From the NCBI GenBank assembly GCA_027083995.1, contig JALWME010000216.1, positions 1-10,807 on the forward strand: DNA of 10,807 nt. Reading direction: 5' to 3'. Below are positions 5,740 through 10,807 of this stretch, piece after piece (the first letter of the stretch is position 1; every line of letters starts with the position of its first letter). Both the position numbers and the translations under genes were made by a program. Under the pieces are notes generated by a model. The model had not been told where the DNA came from. It did not search any database and worked only from the letters and a program-made list of their open reading frames with translations. This stretch comes from Sulfurovum sp. (lineage in GTDB: Bacteria > Campylobacterota > Campylobacteria > Campylobacterales > Sulfurovaceae).

Positions 5740-6657
5740 AGCAGAGTCGACATCTCTGTTTTTATTTTGGTTTTCTACAAGTTCAGATAAGAACTGCTCC
5801 AATGAATAACGTTGTCGGTATTCAGGTATCATGATATGGATAAGAATGTCTCCTAGGTCAGCTACTACCCAGTCATCGCTCACATCTGAAGCCAGCACCT
5901 TATTATTTTTTTCTCTAAGACCTTTTTTGAGATGGTCAAAAAGTGCTAGGGTATGTTTACCGTTAAGTGAATTTGCTATCACTACACGTTTTGCAATGTA
6001 ATCTGCATTTTCAAGGTTAAACACTTCTATCTCATCTGCTTTTTTATCATCAAGAATATTGACGATATCTTCTACTCTCTCTTCTATTGTCATTAGCTGT
6101 TGTCCTTTGAGTACTTTTTGTACTGATTTTTGTATTTGTTTATCAACATAGTGTAAATCTTTTTTTGTTCTTATTTGGCTTGAAGAGATGGGAATATCCA
6201 GTGTTAATACTTTCCATTTTCTAAGTTTTGTCACATCTATAGAATAACCTTCTCTTGTGATAATGACCCAAATAATGTTTTCATTGAGCCATGTAAAGTC
6301 ATACCACTTGTCCAAGGTTGACAGGTTGTCAGAACCAATGACAAGATACTTGACTTCGTAGAACATATTGAAATATTTTACAGAGTGTGCTGTTGCTGTA
6401 CTTTTGCCTTCTTGTATCTCATAGTCATCTACGACTATTTTTGCCTGCGTACCAAAAAGTGTACGACACCACTTCAGTCTCTGTGAAGCAGAAGCCAAAG
6501 AGGATGTTTTAAAAGGGTTGAGGTACGTTGGGATAACAAGCAAGGTCTCAATATCAAGTGTTCTGACTACTTCTTGAATGATACGTTGATGTCCAAGGTG
6601 TGGAGGGTCGAAACTTCCACCAAACATCGCAGCGATTGGCTTGTTCTTTTTAACCAA
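5731..6657 (-). CDS. nadD: NadD-RsfS fusion: nicotinate-mononucleotide adenylyltransferase plus ribosomal silencing factor
   Basis: One 308-residue frame covers two normally separate proteins. Residues 1-188 are NadD, which makes nicotinate adenine dinucleotide from NaMN and ATP: GGSFDPPHLGH at 13-23 holds the nucleotide-binding HxGH, and ISSSQIR at 157-163 is the family ISSTxIR motif. Residues 189-308 are RsfS/DUF143, which binds uL14 and blocks subunit joining when nutrients are scarce: IEVFNLENADYIAKRVVIA, DDWVVADLGDILIHI and PEYRQRYSLEQF. The start is TTG 6657, with GAGG 7 bases upstream (6668-6665); the nearest ATG (Met11) would cut the first strand. There is no stop between the halves, yet an AAAGGA lies 9 bases before the ATG of the RsfS half (6093), so separate RsfS synthesis is possible. 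nadD and rsfS are usually adjacent but separate genes. A one-base indel, real or an assembly error, could also explain the join: TAATG in another frame sits exactly at the junction. Confidence 0.92.
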   Translation of the reverse strand: MVKKNKPIAAMFGGSFDPPHLGHQRIIQEVVRTLDIETLLVIPTYLNPFKTSSLASASQRLKWCRTLFGTQAKIVVDDYEIQEGKSTATAHSVKYFNMFYEVKYLVIGSDNLSTLDKWYDFTWLNENIIWVIITREGYSIDVTKLRKWKVLTLDIPISSSQIRTKKDLHYVDKQIQKSVQKVLKGQQLMTIEERVEDIVNILDDKKADEIEVFNLENADYIAKRVVIANSLNGKHTLALFDHLKKGLREKNNKVLASDVSDDWVVADLGDILIHIMIPEYRQRYSLEQFLSELVENQNKNRDVDSALR

Positions 6658-6697
6658 ATACTAACCTCATTTACTGTAAAATTAACAGAATTTTTAT

Positions 6698-6703
6698 TAT
6701 GAT
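6698..6703 (+). promoter_or_regulatory. Possible -10 box for gap
   Basis: TATGAT (5 of 6 consensus) in an AT-rich tract. The predicted start near 6710 gives a leader of about 124 bases containing a hairpin and the second repeat copy. A CATAAT on the opposite strand (6701-6696) could serve nadD, so divergent overlapping promoters are possible. No -35 is clear. Confidence 0.3.
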
Positions 6704-6712
6704 ATATTGATT

Positions 6713-6727
6713 TTTGGCAAAGCCAAA
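6713..6727. other. Hairpin TTTGGC-AAA-GCCAAA in the nadD/gap divergent region
   Basis: A perfect 6-pair stem with a 3-base loop, 5 bases before the repeat element of the gap leader. Its role is unknown; it would lie near the start of the gap leader if the TATGAT at 6698-6703 is the -10. Confidence 0.4.
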
Positions 6728-6731
6728 TAAT

Positions 6732-6783
6732 CTACACTAACGCTGTGTCATCTTTAGCAGACAGCGTATGTGATTAGTCGCAT
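6732..6783 (+). repeat. 52-base two-hairpin repeat element, copy 2
   Basis: Starts CTAC and matches the copy at 9060-9111 at 42 of 52 positions without gaps (hand count). It can form ACGCTGT (6740-6746) with ACAGCGT (6761-6767), a perfect 7-pair stem enclosing TTTAGCAG. Hairpin 2 is ATGTGA-TTAG-TCGCAT (6768-6783, one U:G pair). It ends 34 bases before the gap Shine-Dalgarno. Confidence 0.75.
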
Positions 6784-6833
6784 TTTAGCATAAGTTCCAT
6801 AATAAACGATAAGAACAAGGAGAAGATAATACT

Positions 6834-7829
6834 ATGGCCGTAAAAGTAGCAATCAATGGACTAGGAAGAATAGGAAGATGTGTGGCACGTATTATTGCAG
6901 ATAGGGAAGATATAGAGCTTGTCGCAGTCAATGCAAGTGCCAGTGAAGAGATGCTTGCGTATCAGGTCAAATATGACTCAGTACACGGAAGACGTGATGA
7001 TGTTTCTGTAAGCAATGGTATTCTAAACATCGGCACAACCAAAGCAAAAATATTTACACAGCGTGATCTGTCAAAGATAGATTTCTCTTCTACAGGGGCA
7101 GAGTTGGTACTTGAGTGTACAGGTGCTTTTTTAACTGCTGAGTCTGTGCAGCCTTATTTGGACAATGGTATAAAAAAAGTACTCTTTTCTGCACCTGCCA
7201 AAGATGACACTGCAACATTTGTACTGGGTGCAAATGCAGATGAATATGCGGGTCAAGCCGTTGTTTCAAATGCCTCCTGTACAACAAATGGGCTTGCACC
7301 AGTTGCAAAGGTACTGGAAGATACTTTTGGTATAGAAAATGGATTAATGACAACGATACATTCATACACATCCTCGCAACCCATACTGGATGCCAAGCAT
7401 AAAAAAGACCCAAGAAAAGGACGCTCAGGTGCAGTGAATTTGGTACCTACTACAACAGGAGCAGCCAAAGCCATCTCTAAAGTCTTACCAAGTTTAACTG
7501 GTAAAATAAATGGACAGGCTATCAGAGTACCTACTGCAGATGTCTCTATGGTCGACTTGACAGTTGCACTCAACAAAGAGACAACAGTAGAAGAGGTGCA
7601 AAAAGCATTTAGGGATGCAAGCGAAGGGTCACATAAAGGAATCCTTGGAGTAGATGAAGAGTATCGTGTATCCATGGATTTTGTAGGGGAAGAATTGAGT
7701 ACAGTAGTACCTTTGGATACGATTCAAGTTATAGGTGGCAATATGGTAAAAGTTTTGTCTTGGTATGACAATGAGTGGGGATATTCTTGTCGCTTGGTTG
7801 ATATGGCTGTACATATAAGTAAAAAATAG
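6834..7829 (+). CDS. gap: Glyceraldehyde-3-phosphate dehydrogenase (type I)
   Basis: Interconverts glyceraldehyde-3-phosphate and 1,3-bisphosphoglycerate in the cytoplasm. 331 residues, normal length. ATG 6834 has AAGGAG at 6817-6822 (spacing 11, slightly long). The Rossmann motif NGLGRIGR is at 8-15. Catalytic Cys149 lies in SNASCTTN and His176 in TIHSYTS, exactly at classical numbering; the C-terminal signature is WYDNEWGYSCR. Coenzyme residues are unusual. The Asp that follows Asn33 in NAD-type enzymes and binds the adenosine ribose is Ala34 (VAVNASASEEM), and the usual Leu187-Pro188 is Ala187-Lys188 (ILDAKHKK). Such changes accompany NADP-accepting GAPDHs, so NADP(H) or dual use is inferred, fitting a mainly biosynthetic role. 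It is the first gene of gap-pgk-tpiA. Confidence 0.96.
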   Translation: MAVKVAINGLGRIGRCVARIIADREDIELVAVNASASEEMLAYQVKYDSVHGRRDDVSVSNGILNIGTTKAKIFTQRDLSKIDFSSTGAELVLECTGAFLTAESVQPYLDNGIKKVLFSAPAKDDTATFVLGANADEYAGQAVVSNASCTTNGLAPVAKVLEDTFGIENGLMTTIHSYTSSQPILDAKHKKDPRKGRSGAVNLVPTTTGAAKAISKVLPSLTGKINGQAIRVPTADVSMVDLTVALNKETTVEEVQKAFRDASEGSHKGILGVDEEYRVSMDFVGEELSTVVPLDTIQVIGGNMVKVLSWYDNEWGYSCRLVDMAVHISKK

Positions 7830-7844
7830 AGGATAAAATAGTAG

Positions 7845-9035
7845 ATGAAAACACTGAAAGATTTGGAGATAGAGGGCAAAAGAGTATTTATCAGATGTGA
7901 CTTTAATGTTCCTAAAGATGAGTTTGGAAACATTACAGATGATAGACGTATACGCTCTGCATTGCAGACCATTCGTTATTGTATAGATAGAGATTGTAAA
8001 ATTATATTGGCATCACACTATGAAAGACCAGAACCAGGAAAGTATGAAGAGAAATTTTCTTTGGCACCTGTGGCAAAAAGATTACATACGCTACTTAAAA
8101 TAAAAAGAGATATATACATGGCAGAAGATGTAGTAGGTCCTGATGCTCAGGCTAAAGTTGCTGCACTTGAAGCAGGGGATGTTTTGTTACTTGAGAACCT
8201 TCGCTATGAAGCTGGTGAGACTAGTAATGATGAAAGCTTTGCTAAGCAATTGGCAGATTTTTCAGATATATATATCAACGATGCATTTGGGGCATGCCAT
8301 AGAAAACATGCTTCTATACATGCAATCACCAAATTTTTTGATGGAGATTCTAAGGCAGCAGGTTTCTTGATGGCAAAAGAGGTGAATTTCTTTTCTAGGG
8401 TACTTGAAGATCCAGTACGCCCTTTCGTAGCAGTGGTAGGTGGTTCTAAAGTTTCAGGTAAGCTCCAGGCACTTACCAACCTCATCCCAAAAGTAGATAA
8501 AGTAATTATTGGCGGGGGTATGGCATTTACCTTTTTAAAAGCACATGGACATGAAGTAGGGACATCGTTGGTAGAAGATGACTTGCTAGAAGAGGCAAAT
8601 AACATTATATTAAAAGCGAAAAAACTCGGTGTGAAATTTTATCTGCCTGTCGATGTAGTTGCTGCACCTGAGTTTTCTGAAAATACTACAGTAAAGTTTC
8701 TACCTATCCAAGAGATACCAAAAGGATGGATGGGGCTTGACATTGGTCCAGCAACATCTAGGCTTTTTCGTGAAGCACTCAATGATGCACAAACTATCAT
8801 GTGGAATGGTCCTATGGGCGTGTATGAGATGGATAGATATTCCAAAGGGAGCATGGCAATGTCAAACAATATCGCACAGACACATGCTACAACCATCGTA
8901 GGTGGTGGTGATACAGCGGATGTTGTACAACGTGCGGGAGATGTAGATGAGATGACCTTTATCTCTACAGGTGGAGGGGCAAGTTTAAAGCTTATAGAAG
9001 GTGTTACACTGCCAGGTATCCTTGCTTTACAATAA
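7845..9035 (+). CDS. pgk: Phosphoglycerate kinase
   Basis: Transfers phosphate between 1,3-bisphosphoglycerate and ADP (reversed in gluconeogenesis or carbon fixation). 396 residues, normal length. Signatures in order: RCDFNVP at 17-23 with the following [15 protein letters not shown] (substrate-binding His/Arg), [10 protein letters not shown] (nucleotide-site Lys), [17 protein letters not shown] near 353-361, and STGGGAS near 374-380. The start at ATG 7845 is 15 bases after the gap stop, with AGAGGA at 7828-7833 overlapping that stop; gap and pgk are therefore one operon. tpiA follows 90 bases downstream, beyond the third repeat copy. Confidence 0.97.
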   Translation: MKTLKDLEIEGKRVFIRCDFNVPKDEFGNITDDRRIRSALQTIRYCIDRDCKIILASHYERPEPGKYEEKFSLAPVAKRLHTLLKIKRDIYMAEDVVGPDAQAKVAALEAGDVLLLENLRYEAGETSNDESFAKQLADFSDIYINDAFGACHRKHASIHAITKFFDGDSKAAGFLMAKEVNFFSRVLEDPVRPFVAVVGGSKVSGKLQALTNLIPKVDKVIIGGGMAFTFLKAHGHEVGTSLVEDDLLEEANNIILKAKKLGVKFYLPVDVVAAPEFSENTTVKFLPIQEIPKGWMGLDIGPATSRLFREALNDAQTIMWNGPMGVYEMDRYSKGSMAMSNNIAQTHATTIVGGGDTADVVQRAGDVDEMTFISTGGGASLKLIEGVTLPGILALQ

Positions 9036-9059
9036 GGAACTTACAATTTAGTTTAAAAA

Positions 9060-9111
9060 CTACGCTGACGCTGTGTCGTCTTCAGCAGACAGCTCATGCG
9101 ACATGTCGCAT
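9060..9111 (+). repeat. 52-base two-hairpin repeat element, copy 3
   Basis: Starts CTAC and aligns without gaps to the copies at 6732-6783 and (reverse) 3291-3342. Hairpin 2 is a 16-base perfect palindrome, ATGCGACATGTCGCAT (9096-9111), and ends one base before the AAGGAG Shine-Dalgarno of tpiA. Hairpin 1 can pair GCTGT (9070-9074) with ACAGC (9089-9093), or alternatively GCTGA (9064-9068) with TCAGC (9082-9086). Confidence 0.75.
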
Positions 9112-9125
9112 TAAGGAGAAACAAA

Positions 9126-9818
9126 ATGATTTATGCAGCAAATTTTAAAACCAACCATACAAGAAAAAGTACAAAACTATATATAGAAGAGTTAAATGTA
9201 AAACTACATGCCAAAAATCTTGAAGATAAAGTCTATATTTTTCCTCCCTCATCTGCACTAGACAGTTATGAAGGAGACTTTACTGTGGGTGTACAAAATG
9301 CTTACCCCACGCATAATGGAGCATTCACAGGTGAAATAGGTGTAGAACAGCTGGATGAGTTTGGTATCAGAACCATACTTATTGGACATAGTGAAAGACG
9401 TGAATATATGGCTGAGACTCAAGAAAAAGTAGCTACTAAATTTGCTTTTTTTCAAGAACAAGGGTTTGAAATCATCTACTGTATAGGTGAACCTCTAAGC
9501 ATACGTGAAAAAGGTTTTGAATCTGTGATGAAATATCTGCTTGCACAGTTTGATGGCATAGATATCAACTATGAAAAACTCATCGTAGCCTACGAACCAA
9601 TTTGGGCGATAGGTACAGGCAGGTCTGCTACAGTAGAGGAGATCTCTACAACACACAGAGCGTTAAAAAAAGCTATCAATGATAAGCCATTACTTTATGG
9701 TGGTTCTGCTAAACCTGCTAATATACAGGAGATTGTCTCTATCGCTGGGGTTGATGGGGTACTTGTAGGATCTGCATCACTTGATGCGGATAGTTTTTCT
9801 GAAATGGTACTTGCCTAA
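9126..9818 (+). CDS. tpiA: Triosephosphate isomerase
   Basis: Interconverts dihydroxyacetone phosphate and glyceraldehyde-3-phosphate. 230 residues, short compared with the usual ~250 but, from memory, normal for Campylobacterota. Active-site residues are visible: Asn6 and Lys8 in AANFKTN, His88 in IGHSERREYM, and Glu157 in VAYEPIWAIGTG. The phosphate-binding segments LYGGSAKP and GVLVGSASL follow. ATG 9126 is chosen because AAGGAG at 9113-9118 is 7 bases upstream. The longer in-frame ATG at 9096 lies in the palindrome of the repeat and would add ten unrelated residues. Probably co-transcribed with gap and pgk. Confidence 0.96.
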   Translation: MIYAANFKTNHTRKSTKLYIEELNVKLHAKNLEDKVYIFPPSSALDSYEGDFTVGVQNAYPTHNGAFTGEIGVEQLDEFGIRTILIGHSERREYMAETQEKVATKFAFFQEQGFEIIYCIGEPLSIREKGFESVMKYLLAQFDGIDINYEKLIVAYEPIWAIGTGRSATVEEISTTHRALKKAINDKPLLYGGSAKPANIQEIVSIAGVDGVLVGSASLDADSFSEMVLA

Positions 9819-9841
9819 TAACCTTAAAATATACCATTAAA

Positions 9842-9866
9842 AGTATTGCAGTGAACCTGTAATGCT
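9842..9866 (+). terminator. Hairpin after tpiA, candidate terminator
   Basis: A 10-pair stem, AGTATTGCAG-TGAAC-CTGTAATGCT, with two G:U pairs that are stable only in plus-strand RNA, 23 bases after the tpiA stop. No T-run follows, so its strength as a terminator is uncertain. Confidence 0.4.
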
Positions 9867-9906
9867 AATCATGTACATCCTCGCTGTCAGTAATGAAAAT
9901 CAACTA

Positions 9907-9935
9907 TTGACATATCATATCAATTGTAATATAAT
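9907..9935 (+). promoter_or_regulatory. Perfect consensus sigma-70 promoter for the toxin-antitoxin pair
   Basis: TTGACA (9907-9912), 17-base spacer, TATAAT (9930-9935). The -10 ends 6 bases before the ATG at 9942, so transcription should start at or next to the start codon. An imperfect inverted repeat, TTGACAT-ATC-ATATCAA (9907-9923), overlaps the -35 and could be an operator for the antitoxin. Confidence 0.75.
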
Positions 9936-9941
9936 CAAACT

Positions 9942-10226
9942 ATGAATTTTAAATGGGATGTAGAAAAAAACAAACTGCTAAAAAGTGAACGTAATGTTTG
10001 TTTTGAAGATGTGATTGCACTTATCTATGAAGATAAAGTACTTGATATTATAGTACATCCCAATAGAGAGAAATACCCTCATCAGCAAATATATATAGTA
10101 CGTATACAAGGCTATGTAGATATGGTGCCATATGTTAAAAATGATGATGAGATATGGCTAAAAACAATAGTACCAAGTAGAAAAATGAATAAACTTTATA
10201 AAGGAGCTAATGATGCAAATGGATGA
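9942..10226 (+). CDS. brnT: BrnT-family toxin of a type II toxin-antitoxin system
   Basis: 94 residues. The layout matches BrnT/DUF497-type proteins: an N-terminal FKWDVEKNKLLKSERNVCFED (the usual WDxxKxxxNxxKHGVxFEE region), LDIIVHPNREKYPHQQ, a central strand pair IYIVRIQGYVDMVPYV, and the end signature IWLKTIVPSRKMNKLYKG. Proteins of this group are RelE-fold ribonucleases that block translation, held inactive by a cognate antitoxin (family knowledge). No Shine-Dalgarno precedes ATG 9942, and the promoter predicts a leaderless mRNA. The antitoxin frame overlaps its 3' end by 14-17 bases, the toxin-first order typical of brnTA. Confidence 0.82.
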   Translation: MNFKWDVEKNKLLKSERNVCFEDVIALIYEDKVLDIIVHPNREKYPHQQIYIVRIQGYVDMVPYVKNDDEIWLKTIVPSRKMNKLYKGANDANG

Positions 10227-10485
10227 ATATGAACTAGAGTTGTTAGATGCAGTAGAAAATGCTACAGATTTCAAAAGAGTAGAAAATTTTGAAGATGAGC
10301 TTTTAGAAGCAAAAAATGCTGCAAAGAATTTTTTAAATAAAAGTAAAAATGTAAATATTCGTATTCCTGAATTTGATATGCTCATGCTCAAAAGAAAAAG
10401 TGCAGAACTCAACATACCTTACCAAACGATACTCTCATCGCTAATACATCAATATGTGACTGAGAAATTGAAGCCTACGTTGTGA
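10213..10485 (+). CDS. CopG/ribbon-helix-helix antitoxin
   Basis: About 90 residues. The C-terminal NVNIRIPEFDMLMLKRKSAE followed by LNIPYQTILSSLIHQYVTEKL is the ribbon-helix-helix pattern of CopG-type antitoxins that pair with BrnT-like toxins: a short beta strand, then two helices with the PYQT turn. The acidic N-terminal part (ELELLDAVENATDFKRVENF) probably wraps the toxin. Two tandem ATGs exist at 10210 and 10213. AAGGAG at 10201-10206 is 3 bases from the first and 6 from the second, so 10213 is preferred. The Shine-Dalgarno is strong, unlike that of the toxin, which would favour antitoxin excess. It likely represses the promoter at 9907-9935. Confidence 0.82.
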   Translation: MQMDEYELELLDAVENATDFKRVENFEDELLEAKNAAKNFLNKSKNVNIRIPEFDMLMLKRKSAELNIPYQTILSSLIHQYVTEKLKPTL

Positions 10486-10561
10486 TATGTATTGAAAACT
10501 TAATTAGGATTTCTTTCTTTATATTAGTAATATTATGTTTCTAACCATAAAAAGGTAGAAT

Positions 10562-10807
10562 ATGAAATGTTTAGAGACACTTAGAGAGTATCAAGAGAAC
10601 TACTTGATGCTTTTTGATACACAGTACAGAAGATATCTGCATAAAGAAGTAGATTTTTCCCTTAAACTCATAGGTATAGTAGGTACTATCACTTAAAAAA
10701 TTGGTTCGTTTGGTCTGTGAGGCTTCTGCTTTCAAACTAAATATCAAAGCACTTGCAGAAAAAATGGGTATTAAAGATTACCATACACTTTACCGATATA
10801 TGGAGTA
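10562..10807 (+). pseudogene. AAA-type ATPase gene with internal deletion (continues past window end)
   Basis: From ATG 10562 (AAAAGG Shine-Dalgarno near 10551-10555) the frame reads MKCLETLREYQENYLMLFDT through VDFSLKLIGIVGTIT and stops at TAA 10694. The start resembles the N-terminus of AAA_14/DUF4143-type ATPases, where IGIVG would continue into the P-loop (GxxGxGKT). Instead, from about 10692 a different frame continues LVRLVCEASAFKLNIKALAE through KDYHTLYRYME, which is the helix-turn-helix-like part that lies near the C-terminus of such proteins. The Walker A and B core is absent, so a large internal deletion with frame change is inferred. A TATTAT at 10531-10536 may be a remaining -10 box. 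Confidence 0.65.

Noticed and set aside
7253..7675. 140-residue minus-strand frame opposite gap
   Set aside because: A shadow of a highly conserved enzyme gene; no start signal.
9096..9125. Earlier ATG start for tpiA
   Set aside because: It is part of the repeat palindrome; the AAGGAG at 9113 and the family N-terminus both point to 9126.
9840..9900. Possible fourth copy of the 52-base element after tpiA
   Set aside because: Only short fragments such as CGCTGTCAG match; there is no CTAC end, conserved loop or second hairpin in register.

Overview
The window looks like chromosome of a Campylobacterota (Epsilonproteobacteria) bacterium, most likely a Sulfurovum- or Sulfurimonas-like sulfur oxidiser. 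The DNA is AT-rich. From memory of the family genomes, gmk-tatA-argS next to an acidic (poly-E) protein resembles the Helicobacter pylori HP0322-HP0319 block, and nadD/rsfS divergent from gap-pgk-tpiA resembles the Campylobacter jejuni Cj1405-Cj1401 block. The genus is an inference; no database search was possible.

Layout. 1-1282: the end of a long coiled-coil gene, then a small membrane-anchored paralogue with an almost identical C-terminal domain. 1374-1450: a tRNA-Arg (anticodon GCG), followed by a 308-base gene-poor stretch with what looks like the decayed tail of a tyrosine integrase. 1759-5739: an acidic pseudo-receiver protein, gmk, tatA, argS and a small four-helix membrane protein, all on the plus strand. 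5731-6657 (minus): one open frame joining NadD (NAD synthesis) to RsfS (ribosome silencing). 6834-9818: gap, pgk and tpiA, the triose-phosphate segment of glycolysis/gluconeogenesis. 9942-10485: a BrnT-type toxin with a CopG/ribbon-helix-helix antitoxin. 10562-10807: an AAA-type ATPase gene broken by an internal deletion and running off the window.

Functionally most of the window is housekeeping: nucleotide metabolism (Gmk), protein export (TatA), tRNA charging (ArgS), NAD synthesis and central carbon metabolism. Accessory DNA lies at the tRNA and downstream of tpiA.

The most interesting signal outside genes is a 52-base element present three times, without gaps, in the leaders of tatA (reverse orientation), gap and tpiA. 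Each copy begins with CTAC and can form two hairpins. The loop of the first is conserved (TAGCA or CAGCA core), and the second is ATRYRA-N4-TCGYAT with one compensatory pair change. It looks like a REP/MITE-type or RNA-structured repeat. Other notable points are the nadD-rsfS fusion, a toxin gene whose perfect sigma-70 promoter predicts a leaderless mRNA, and a GAPDH lacking the residues that normally enforce NAD specificity.
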